Assembly (NCBI GenBank): GCA_039818665.1
Contig: JBCBTJ010000016.1
Span: 1 to 56,816, forward strand
From: JBCBTJ01 sp039818665
GTDB lineage: Bacteria; Pseudomonadota; Alphaproteobacteria; Caulobacterales; Hyphomonadaceae
Length of the DNA: 56,816 bases
Reading direction: 5' to 3'
The notes under the pieces: generated by a model
Seen by the model: only the letters and a program-made list of their open reading frames with translations
Told to the model about the DNA's origin: nothing
Database searches by the model: none
Program-made: the position numbers and the translations under genes
Part shown: in pieces, positions 35,154 through 42,424 of the stretch
Numbering within the stretch: the first letter of the stretch is position 1
Layout of the letters: every line of letters starts with the position of its first letter

Positions 35154-35636
35154 TTAGAGCTGCGCGAGCATGTAGTCGGCGCTGGACACTTTGAACCCGG
35201 CGCCCTCTTCGACGTTGAGCTCTGAGACAACGCCATCCTTCACGAGCATGGAGTAGCGCTGAGACCGCCCGCCCATGCCGAAGCCGGTGGCGTCGAGTTC
35301 CAGGCCAAGCGCCTTGGTGAAGGTTCCATTGCCGTCGGCGAGCATGCGGACCTCGCCGTCGACGCCGGCGTCTTTGCCCCAGGCGTCCATGACGAAGACA
35401 TCGTTCACCGAAACGCACATGATCTCGTCGACGCCTTTGGCCTTCAGGTCGGCCGCATGATCCTTGAAACCCGGCAGATGTTTCACCGAACAGGTCGGCG
35501 TGAAAGCGCCTGGCACGGCGAACAGGGCGACGGTTTTGCCCGAAAACAAGTCACCTGTGCTGCGCGGCTCAGGCTTCCCGTCCGCCATTTCCATCAAAAC
35601 GGCGTCAGGCAGTTTGTCGCCTTTCGAAACAGCCAT
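35154..35636 (-). CDS. Peroxiredoxin, Prx5/AhpE-like (thioredoxin or glutathione dependent)
   Basis: 160 residues starting MAVSKGDKLPDAVL. The peroxidatic Cys49 lies in VPGAFTPTCS, the Prx5 hallmark; VDEIMCVSVNDVFVMDAWGK follows with a further cysteine. It reduces hydroperoxides in the cytoplasm. GAGGAG lies seven bases before the ATG; a much longer frame upstream would run through the YqgE promoter and was rejected. It is divergent from the YqgE gene and ends at its own terminator. Confidence 0.93.
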   Translation of the reverse strand: MAVSKGDKLPDAVLMEMADGKPEPRSTGDLFSGKTVALFAVPGAFTPTCSVKHLPGFKDHAADLKAKGVDEIMCVSVNDVFVMDAWGKDAGVDGEVRMLADGNGTFTKALGLELDATGFGMGGRSQRYSMLVKDGVVSELNVEEGAGFKVSSADYMLAQL

Positions 35637-35751
35637 TGCAGTTCTCCTCGATAGCTGGCGGCACGATACGCCGGGCGCGCCCCGGATCAACCGCAAACCG
35701 GTCTTGCGCGCCCCTTCGGCATGCCTCAGCATGTTCAAGCAGGAGGCCGAC

Positions 35752-36312
35752 ATGGACATGGACCTCACAGGAAAAGTTCTGATCGCGATGCCCGCCATCG
35801 GCGACGAGCGCTTCGAACGCTCCGTGATTTTGATCTGCGCCCATGGCGAGGACTACGCGATGGGGCTCGTCCTCAACAAACCCATGGAGGGGCTGACTCT
35901 TCCGGACATGCTGGAGCAGCTCGAAGTGCCCACGGGCATTCCGCTGCCGCCGCAGCTCGTCTTGAACGGCGGCCCGGTGGGCAAGGATCGGGGTTTCGTG
36001 CTGCACAGCCGAGATCGGATCTGGGAAGACGCGACCATGGACATCTCAGAGCAGCTTTGCCTCACGGCGACGCGGGACGTGCTGCACGCCATCGCGTCGG
36101 AGGAGCCGCCGAACCGGTCGGTCCTGGCGCTTGGCTACGCCGGCTGGGGCCCAGGGCAGCTAGAGTACGAGATCGCCGAGAACGCTTGGCTCACCGCCGA
36201 TGTGACCGCTGGCCTCGTCTTCGGCGAGGACCATGACGAGAAATGGGCGGCCGCGCTTGATTCGATCGGCATACCGGCGGGGCGGCTGCTCGGTTCGGCG
36301 GGCCGGGCCTAG
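35752..36312 (+). CDS. YqgE/AlgH family (UPF0301) protein
   Basis: 186 residues, the usual length. Family marks are LTGKVLIAMPAIGDERFERSV, CAHGEDYAMGLVLNKP, LNGGPVGKDRGFVLH and LGYAGWGPGQLEYEIAENAWL. AGGAGG lies five bases before the ATG at 35752; a second ATG two codons on is possible. The family has a known fold but no settled function; in Pseudomonas, AlgH has been linked to alginate regulation. It shares a CTAG two-way stop with the convergent EAL gene. Confidence 0.93.
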   Translation: MDMDLTGKVLIAMPAIGDERFERSVILICAHGEDYAMGLVLNKPMEGLTLPDMLEQLEVPTGIPLPPQLVLNGGPVGKDRGFVLHSRDRIWEDATMDISEQLCLTATRDVLHAIASEEPPNRSVLALGYAGWGPGQLEYEIAENAWLTADVTAGLVFGEDHDEKWAAALDSIGIPAGRLLGSAGRA

Positions 36313-37016
36313 GCCTTCAAATAGGCCGCCGCATCGCTCGTCGTCATCGGACGGCCGAAGGCGAAGCCTTGGACATATTGAAACCCGAGTGCGCGCAGCG
36401 GTTTGACCGCCTCGCGCGTTTCTACGCCTTCAGCCGTCGCCGTCATGCCGAGGCGGGCGGCAAGCAGCGTGATCGCCTCCATGATCGTGTCGGCGCGGGG
36501 CTGGCCGAGGCGGGCGGTCAGTTCGTGATCGATCTTCAGCCCGTCGGCCGGCAGATCCGCAAGCCACGCGAAGGAGGAGTGGCCGGTGCCGAAATCATCG
36601 AGAATCAAGCCGACCCCGGCCTGTTTGACGATCGCCACGGCCTCGAGCGCGGCGTCGAGATCGCTGATGGCGGCTTGCTCGGTGATTTCGATGCGCAGTT
36701 GGCCGGGGCCGAGATCGAAGCCGCGGACCAGTTCTTCGATCAAGACAGGGAGCTCGGGCGCGATAAGGTCGAAAGCGGTGAGGTTCACATTGGCGAACAG
36801 ATCAGCGCGCCCGGTCTCCCGCCGCCAATCGGACAGCGCTTCGGCCGAGCGCATCAGCATGTGAGGCGCGAGGGCGGGGTCTTCCAGAGCACGGTCCGGC
36901 GTCGATCCGCGCCAGCGCGCCAAGGCCTCGAACCCTGCGATAAGGCCGCTTGAAATATCCAGGATCGGCTGAAAGGCGGGCGTGAGTTCGGGCCCGGGAC
37001 CGGGAGGTGACGCCAC
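36309..37016 (-). CDS. Stand-alone EAL-domain cyclic-di-GMP phosphodiesterase
   Basis: 235 residues, essentially one EAL domain. The signature EALARW (E30), N77 in NVNL, EITEQ (110-114), DDFGTG (140-145), K161, E196 in AEGVE and Q215 in YVQGF are all there, so it should hydrolyse c-di-GMP to pGpG. No sensory or membrane domain is attached. The start is a GTG at 37016 with GGAG eight bases upstream. It follows the GNAT gene after 36 bases. Being soluble and single-domain, its activity may be controlled by expression or by a partner protein. Confidence 0.93.
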   Translation of the reverse strand: MASPPGPGPELTPAFQPILDISSGLIAGFEALARWRGSTPDRALEDPALAPHMLMRSAEALSDWRRETGRADLFANVNLTAFDLIAPELPVLIEELVRGFDLGPGQLRIEITEQAAISDLDAALEAVAIVKQAGVGLILDDFGTGHSSFAWLADLPADGLKIDHELTARLGQPRADTIMEAITLLAARLGMTATAEGVETREAVKPLRALGFQYVQGFAFGRPMTTSDAAAYLKA

Positions 37017-37052
37017 TGATACAACTCCGAAACCGCCCGCGCAGCGCGAAGG

Positions 37053-37658
37053 CTACGCGTCTTGATGACGCCGCCAGGCCCGCTTGGAAAGCCCGTAGAG
37101 CACGTGATCTTCGCGCTTGCCCGCGATCTGAAGATAGTCGCGCGCGAAGCCCTCTTCTTCGAACCCCGTCGCCGTGAGGACTTTGCGCGATGCGTCGTTG
37201 GCCGGCAGGGCGGCGGCTTCGATGCGTTCCAGACCGACCTCGAGAAAGGCCCATCGGCAGATCGAGGCGACGCTCTCGGCCATGTAGCCCTGGCCAGTGT
37301 GCGCCGCGCCCAGCCAGTAGCCGATTGAGGCCGTCATGGCGTTGCCATAGCGCACATTGGACAGGGTCACGCCGCCGAGCAGCGCATTGTCGCCTAAGCG
37401 CCAAATGAGAAAGGCGTAGCTGCGCCCGGATCGCCAAGCCTCTTTCCACATGTCCATCGCCCGGCGCCAGCCCGACGGCAGCGTCGCATCGGCCGCCCAA
37501 ACCGGCTCCCACGGACGCAGATGGTCTTCGCTGCCGAGCCTGAGGGCTCGCCAAGCGCCGTAGTCGCCAGACTCAGGCGGGCTGAGGCGCAGCCGCGCGG
37601 ACTGGATCGTCGTGCGGCGACGCGGCCTGCCGCCGGCCTCAGCGATCGAGCCGCGCAT
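37053..37658 (-). CDS. GNAT N-acetyltransferase, RimJ/RimL-like
   Basis: 201 residues with the RimJ-type layout: RLRLSPPESGDYGAWRALR, LIWRLGDNALLGGVTL, IGYWLGAAHTGQGYMAESV (acetyl-CoA loop) and ALPANDASRKVLTATGFEEEGF, LYGLSKRAW at the end. It probably N-acetylates a ribosomal or other protein N-terminus. It starts inside the end of thrC, overlapping by 20 bases in another frame, so it is translationally tied to thrC and the oxidase operon. This gene position after thrC is common in alphaproteobacteria. Confidence 0.9.
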   Translation of the reverse strand: MRGSIAEAGGRPRRRTTIQSARLRLSPPESGDYGAWRALRLGSEDHLRPWEPVWAADATLPSGWRRAMDMWKEAWRSGRSYAFLIWRLGDNALLGGVTLSNVRYGNAMTASIGYWLGAAHTGQGYMAESVASICRWAFLEVGLERIEAAALPANDASRKVLTATGFEEEGFARDYLQIAGKREDHVLYGLSKRAWRRHQDA

Positions 37659-39024
37659 GGATCACCGCCCGCACGGCCGCCTCGTCGGCCGCGACGCATT
37701 CAAAGGACTCGCCCCGCTCAAGCAGCGCGCCGCACCGATCCGGCAAGCCGGGCCGGCGGCCGATCGCTTGCTCAACGGTTTCAGGAAACTTCGCCGCATG
37801 GGCTGTCGCAAGGACAACCGTGGCGGCGTCGCTGTCCGGCAAGCGGCGCGCGGCGGCGAGGCCGACCGCCGTATGCGGGCAGACGAGCCAGCCGGTCTCG
37901 GCTTCCGTGCGCGCGATTTCGGCGAGGGTCTCCTCGTCGGAGACCGCGCAGGCCGTCAGCCCCATGCAGCCGAGCGGGCCGCGGATCGTTTCCGGAAGCC
38001 GGGCCTCGCCCGATTGCGCGTAGGCGCCGTAGAACGCGCGGATTTCGGACGGGTCGCGCCGGGCGGCCTCGAACATCAAGCGCTCGAAATTGCTCGGCAG
38101 GGAAATGTCCATGGCGGGGCTCGGCGTGGCGACGGCGGGCGCCTGTTTCATCTCCCCGGCGCCCAACAGGTCTGCAAGGGTGCGATTGCGGTTGACGGCG
38201 CAGACCGTCTCAAACCCGCCGCCGAGCAGGCCGCAGCGGCCGGCGACATAGCCCGCGAGCGCATCGCCCATATTGCCGCTCGGCACGATGAAACGGACGG
38301 GGCGGCCTGGGCCTAGCGCGGCTTGCGCGGCCGCATAGTACACCGCTTGGGCCGCGATGCGGGCCCAATTGATAGAGTTGACCCCGGAGAGCCCGGCCTC
38401 GGCGACGAAGTCGCGGTCGGCGAACAGGCCTTTGACGATCGCCTGGCAATCGTCGAAGTCGCCGTCGACGGCGAGATTGGTGACATTGTCCGCGCCCGTC
38501 GTGGTCATGAAGAGACGCTGGACGGGCGAAATCCGCTCATCGGGGTGGAGGATCACGAGATCCACATTCTCCGCGCCGGCGAACGCGGCGGCCGCGGCGC
38601 CGCCGGTGTCGCCGCTGGTGGCGCAGAGCACGGTCATCTTCCGGCCGCGCGCGCTAAGCGCATGATCATAGAGCTGGGCGATGAACTGCATCGCGACGTC
38701 TTTGAAGGCGAGTGTCGGGCCGTGGTGAAGTTCCAGGAGCCAGTGGTTCGGCCCGGTTTGAACAAGCGGCGTGACCGCGTGGTGGGCGAAGCTGGCATAG
38801 GCCGCCTCGCACATGGCGGCGATGTCGGCGCCAGAGACCGACATGCCGGCGAAAGCCGACAGGACGCGCGCGGCGAGCGCCGGATAGGGCTCGTCCGGCG
38901 CGGCGGGCGCGATGGCGGGCCAGCCCTCGGGCGTGAACAGCCCGCCGTCCGGCGCCAGGCCGGTCAGGCAGGCGTCGACGAAGTCGGCCGGGTCGACGCC
39001 GCCGCGTGTCGAAACATAGTTCAC
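37639..39024 (-). CDS. thrC: Threonine synthase
   Basis: 461 residues from a GTG (VNYVSTRGG) at 39024, with GGAGG six bases upstream; that GTG overlaps the SURF1 stop (GTGA). PLP enzyme: HGPTLAFKDVAMQF carries the lysine that binds PLP, followed by LCATSGDTGGAA, VNSINWARI and VPSGNMGDALAGY, all typical of the long bacterial ThrC type. It converts O-phosphohomoserine to threonine. A longer frame back to 39105 reads through the SURF1 gene and is spurious. Coupling of a threonine gene to the oxidase assembly operon is a conserved oddity of the group. Confidence 0.95.
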   Translation of the reverse strand: MNYVSTRGGVDPADFVDACLTGLAPDGGLFTPEGWPAIAPAAPDEPYPALAARVLSAFAGMSVSGADIAAMCEAAYASFAHHAVTPLVQTGPNHWLLELHHGPTLAFKDVAMQFIAQLYDHALSARGRKMTVLCATSGDTGGAAAAAFAGAENVDLVILHPDERISPVQRLFMTTTGADNVTNLAVDGDFDDCQAIVKGLFADRDFVAEAGLSGVNSINWARIAAQAVYYAAAQAALGPGRPVRFIVPSGNMGDALAGYVAGRCGLLGGGFETVCAVNRNRTLADLLGAGEMKQAPAVATPSPAMDISLPSNFERLMFEAARRDPSEIRAFYGAYAQSGEARLPETIRGPLGCMGLTACAVSDEETLAEIARTEAETGWLVCPHTAVGLAAARRLPDSDAATVVLATAHAAKFPETVEQAIGRRPGLPDRCGALLERGESFECVAADEAAVRAVIHARLDR

Positions 39025-39698
39025 GCCGCCCTCCGAAACCTCAGACGTCCGCGGGAGTGGTGATAGACGAGATAGACCCCGATCAGGCCCGCGCCAATGC
39101 CCCACCAGGTGAGCGCGTAGCCGAGGTGGCGCGCCGGCGGCAGCGGGTCTTCCGGCTCCGGCGAGGCGAAGGGGTTCAGCGTTGGACGGCCGTTGACTGT
39201 GATGGTCTGAGGCTCGTTGGCGAGAACGGGGCCGGCGGCGTCGACCCCGTACTGCGCCGCCATCGCGGCGGCGTCGAACGTGTGCCAGATATTCTCTTCC
39301 GGCCGGTCGGCGAGCGCGAAGCTTCCGCGGGAGACCGGCCGCTCGAAGCTGCGGCTCGCGCGGTCGAGAACGCCGAGACCATCGAGCGCCAGGGGCGCCG
39401 GCTCGGTCTCCGCCACGACATCGACGAGCGCCATGACGAGGTCTCCGCCGCCGACGGGGCGCGCCGGCGCGTAGCGCCGCCAGACCGGACCGCCGCCCAC
39501 CAGGCCGTAGACAAGCTGCGCTTGCGCGCCCGGCGGAGCGTCGATCTCATAGGAAACGCCGTCGAACACCAAGGGCGGCGCGTCGGCGCGGGCGGTCTTG
39601 TCTTGGTAGCGCGCCCATTGCCACTGGCCGAGCATGCCTAGAATGACGAGTGAGACGACCGTGACGACGGTCATCACCGGCAGGGGCTGGAATCTCAT
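39021..39698 (-). CDS. SURF1-family cytochrome oxidase assembly protein
   Basis: 225 residues. N-terminal helix MRFQPLPVMTVVTVVSLVIL with the SURF1 motif GQWQWARYQDK right after it, a soluble central domain (WRRYAPARPVGGGDLVMAL), a PTLNPFA-P segment and a second membrane helix (ALTWWGIGAGLIGVYLVYHH) near the end. SURF1 helps insert heme a into subunit I. The ATG at 39698 was chosen as it directly precedes the helix; a longer frame extends into ctaE. It lies 23 bases after ctaE and overlaps thrC by four bases (GTGA). Confidence 0.88.
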   Translation of the reverse strand: MRFQPLPVMTVVTVVSLVILGMLGQWQWARYQDKTARADAPPLVFDGVSYEIDAPPGAQAQLVYGLVGGGPVWRRYAPARPVGGGDLVMALVDVVAETEPAPLALDGLGVLDRASRSFERPVSRGSFALADRPEENIWHTFDAAAMAAQYGVDAAGPVLANEPQTITVNGRPTLNPFASPEPEDPLPPARHLGYALTWWGIGAGLIGVYLVYHHSRGRLRFRRAA

Positions 39699-39721
39699 GC
39701 GCCGCCGCCGGCCAAGGCGCG

Positions 39722-40591
39722 TCAGGCCCCGAGGATCAATCGCGGCGCGACATAGACGAAGGCGAAGAGGAAGAGCCAGACCACGTCGACGAAGTGCCAG
39801 TACCAAGCCGCGAATTCAAAGCCGAGATGCTTATCGGGCCTCAGACCTCCAGCGAGCAGACGGAACAAGCATACCGCGAGGAAGATGGTGCCGATCACGA
39901 CATGGGCGCCGTGGAAGCCCGTCGCCATGAAGAAGGCAGAGCCATAGAGCGTGCCGTCATAGGAGAACCCGGCCAGGCTGTACTCGTAGACCTGCAGCGC
40001 GGTGAACGAGACGCCGAGGATGAGAGTGAGGATCAAGCCCCAACGCGCGCCGGCGCGGTCGCCGTGTTGCAAGGCGTGGTGCGCCCAGGTCACGGTGGTG
40101 CCGGACAGAAGCAGGATCAGCGTGTTCATCAGCGGCAGGTGGAACGGGTCGAACGTTTCGACGCCCGGCGGCGGCCAGGCGCCCCAAGCCTGTAGCTGCT
40201 CATACAGCGCGTTGCCGGAATCGTAGGTTATCCCGGCGCGGGCCGTATGGAAGATGGTCATTTCAAAGAAGGACCAGAACCAGGCGACGAAGAACATCAC
40301 CTCCGAGGCGATGAACATGACCATGCCGTAGCGCAGGCCGATCTGAACCACCGGGGTGTGGTCGCCGCCGCGGCTTTCGAGCACCACCTCGCGCCACCAG
40401 CCGAACATGACCCAGACGACCATGGCCGCGCCGAGGAACATCAGCCAGGGCGTGCCCTCGGGCATGCCGAACAGGCCCTTCATATAGGTGACGCCGCCCA
40501 TGGCCAGGACGGTGACCGCCAGCGCGCCGAGCAGCGGCCAGGGCGAGGGGTTCACCAAATGATAATCGTGCCGGACTTCGCCATGGGCCAT
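39722..40591 (-). CDS. ctaE: Cytochrome c oxidase subunit III
   Basis: 289 residues with seven membrane helices. Family marks include HDYHLVNPSPWPLLGA, SEVMFFVAWFWSFFE, LLLSGTTVTWAHHAL, YGSAFFMATGFHGAHVVIG and the C-terminal HLGFEFAAWYWHFVDVVWLFLF. Subunit III stabilises the aa3-type oxidase and supports proton uptake. It lies 52 bases after ctaG and 23 before the SURF1 gene, on the same strand as the rest of the oxidase cluster. Confidence 0.97.
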   Translation of the reverse strand: MAHGEVRHDYHLVNPSPWPLLGALAVTVLAMGGVTYMKGLFGMPEGTPWLMFLGAAMVVWVMFGWWREVVLESRGGDHTPVVQIGLRYGMVMFIASEVMFFVAWFWSFFEMTIFHTARAGITYDSGNALYEQLQAWGAWPPPGVETFDPFHLPLMNTLILLLSGTTVTWAHHALQHGDRAGARWGLILTLILGVSFTALQVYEYSLAGFSYDGTLYGSAFFMATGFHGAHVVIGTIFLAVCLFRLLAGGLRPDKHLGFEFAAWYWHFVDVVWLFLFAFVYVAPRLILGA

Positions 40592-40643
40592 GTCAGTGAT
40601 TCCCCGTCGTCATATCAGTGCTGCGCTCCTTTAGCCTGCGCCT

Positions 40644-41210
40644 CTATCGCGCCGCAAGCGCTGGATCGAGGGCGGCCGATTTCGCCGCACCTTGAAAATC
40701 ATCGGTCTGGAAGAAGGTGTAGGAGAGCGTGACGGTGCGCACATCATCGAGGCCGCGCTCCTCCTCGAGGTCCGGCGAAACGAAGAACACGACCGGAAGG
40801 GTCTTGGTCTCGCCGGCGGCGAAGATGCGTTCCTCGAAGCAGAAGCATTCGAGCTTGTTGAAATAGCGGCCGGCCTTGTGCGGGGTCACATTATAGCTGG
40901 CGATCGCCGAGACGGGCTGATCGGACGTGTTCGTCACTTCGTAGAAGGCGAGCCCGTGGGCGCCGAGCTGGATGTCGTGGGCGGTCTCAAGCGGCCGGAA
41001 CAGAAGCGGGGCGTCGTTCACATTGGCGTCGAAGCGCACCTCGACCTCGCGCTGGGAGACCCGGTCGGGCGCTTCCGTGGCGACCCGCGTCGCGCCGCCG
41101 AAGCCGGTGACTTCGCAGAATTTGTCGTAGAGCGGCTTGGAGAACAGCGCCAAAGTCAGCATGCCCGCGGCGACGCCGCCGGCGCTGAGCGCGATCAGTC
41201 GAGACTCCAA
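40644..41210 (-). CDS. ctaG: Cytochrome c oxidase copper-assembly protein Cox11/CtaG
   Basis: 188 residues: one N-terminal membrane helix (about 5-25), the FCEVTGFGGAT segment, and a periplasmic beta-domain with the copper ligands Cys122 and Cys124 in ECFCFEE, as well as YFNKLE and VVFFVSPDL. It delivers copper to the CuB site of subunit I. The start is a TTG at 41210 with GGAGG six bases upstream; no ATG is available. The first 16 bases lie inside the end of the small coxF-like gene, so translation is coupled. Confidence 0.95.
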   Translation of the reverse strand: MESRLIALSAGGVAAGMLTLALFSKPLYDKFCEVTGFGGATRVATEAPDRVSQREVEVRFDANVNDAPLLFRPLETAHDIQLGAHGLAFYEVTNTSDQPVSAIASYNVTPHKAGRYFNKLECFCFEERIFAAGETKTLPVVFFVSPDLEEERGLDDVRTVTLSYTFFQTDDFQGAAKSAALDPALAAR

Positions 41211-41380
41211 TAGAGGCCTCCTTCAGGATCGGTCGCAGCCTCGCCAAGGCGCAGCATGGTCACCGCGCCGAGCAAAATGACGAAGCCGAACAGAGCGAGC
41301 GCCAGCCAGACATTCCGGCGCTTTTGCGCTTTCAGCGCTTCGGGATCGGGCCGCTCGGGCGTTTGCGGCTGGTCGGTCAT
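41195..41380 (-). CDS. CoxF-like small membrane protein
   Basis: 61 residues: a hydrophilic N-terminus (TDQPQTPERPDPEALKAQKRR) and a single helix NVWLALALFGFVILLGAVTM followed by LRLGEAA. It begins by ATGA overlap with ctaB and runs 16 bases into ctaG. Tiny proteins of this form lie between ctaB and ctaG in many alphaproteobacteria and are called CoxF; their role in oxidase assembly is presumed only. A much longer frame on this strand covers ctaB and is not real. Confidence 0.85.
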   Translation of the reverse strand: MTDQPQTPERPDPEALKAQKRRNVWLALALFGFVILLGAVTMLRLGEAATDPEGGLYWSLD

Positions 41381-42336
41381 CGGATCACCCATGGGGTCGC
41401 CGCATGGAGGCCGAACCCATGCTCCAAGATCACGGCGGCGAAGAGAATGAAGAGATAGAGGATAGAAAACGCGAAGAGCGAGGCCGCGCGCTTGCGGTCG
41501 GCGGGCGCGGCGTCCGGCTCGCCGGCGCGCCCGCGACCGACTTGCGTGGCTAAGACTAGAAACACCGCGCTCAAGACGCCGGCGACGGCCAAATACAGCC
41601 AGCCGCCAAGGCCGGTGAGCACCGGCGCGAGACCGATCGGCGTCAAAAGGACGGTGTATGCGAGCACGTGGCGACGCGTGGACGCTGCGCCATGGGTGAC
41701 GGGCAGCATGGGCACGCCGGCTTTTTTGTACTCGCCATGGGCGAGTAGCGAGAGCGCCCAAAAATGCGGCGGCGTCCAGAAGAAGATGATGGCGAACAGG
41801 ATCCAGGCGTCGAGCGGCGCCGCGCCGGTGGCGGCGGCCCAGCCGATGACCGGCGGAAACGCGCCCGCGCCGCCGCCGATGACGATGTTCTGCGGCGTCC
41901 GCCGCTTCAGCCACATCGTGTAAATGACGCCGTAATAAAAGATGGAAAACGCCAGCAGGCCGGCCGCCAAGGCGTTCGACGCCATCCACATCAAGAGCAC
42001 CGAGGCCCCGGACATGATGACGCCTAGCGCGAGCGCTTCGTCGCGGGGCACGGCGCCGGAGGGGATCGGCCGCGTCGAGGTGCGCGACATGACCTGGTCG
42101 ATGTCGGCGTCGTACCACATGTTGATCGCGCCGGCCGCGCCGGAGCCGAGGGCGACTGCGAGAATGGCGATCGCCGCCATGGCGAGGTTCATCGCGCCAG
42201 GCGCCGCGACCAGGCCCGCCGCGGCGGTGAACACCACGAGCATCATGATGCGCGGCTTCATCAGCTGCACGTAGTCGCCGGCAGTGGCCGCGCGGGGCGC
42301 GGCGGCGTCAAGAGAGCTGGCGGTCAAATCGCTCAT
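41377..42336 (-). CDS. ctaB: Protoheme IX farnesyltransferase (heme O synthase)
   Basis: 319 residues with about nine membrane helices. UbiA-superfamily motifs: NMWYDADIDQVMSRTSTRPIPSG (first Asp-rich site) and the heme-O-synthase pattern MWLKRRTPQNIVIGGGAGAFPPVIGWAA, then FFWTPPHFWALSL. It adds a farnesyl group to heme b to give heme o on the way to heme a. It follows ctaD after an 88-base gap holding a strong stem-loop and ends with an ATGA overlap. Confidence 0.97.
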   Translation of the reverse strand: MSDLTASSLDAAAPRAATAGDYVQLMKPRIMMLVVFTAAAGLVAAPGAMNLAMAAIAILAVALGSGAAGAINMWYDADIDQVMSRTSTRPIPSGAVPRDEALALGVIMSGASVLLMWMASNALAAGLLAFSIFYYGVIYTMWLKRRTPQNIVIGGGAGAFPPVIGWAAATGAAPLDAWILFAIIFFWTPPHFWALSLLAHGEYKKAGVPMLPVTHGAASTRRHVLAYTVLLTPIGLAPVLTGLGGWLYLAVAGVLSAVFLVLATQVGRGRAGEPDAAPADRKRAASLFAFSILYLFILFAAVILEHGFGLHAATPWVIR

Positions 42337-42360
42337 GGGCGTTCGGTCTCTTTTCGCGAG

Positions 42361-42388
42361 CGGCCCTCCGCCTTAGGGCGAAGGGCCG
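42361..42388. other. Strong stem-loop between ctaD and ctaB
   Basis: CGGCCCTCCGCC, loop TTAG, GGCGAAGGGCCG: twelve positions with eleven Watson-Crick pairs and one that can wobble in RNA. No T-run follows on the minus strand (next bases GCTCGCGAAAAGAG). Likely an mRNA processing or partial termination point that lets structural subunits outnumber assembly factors; inferred. Confidence 0.6.
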
Positions 42389-42424
42389 TCCGATGTCTGG
42401 TTCGGGCCTCGGACGACCCAAGCT

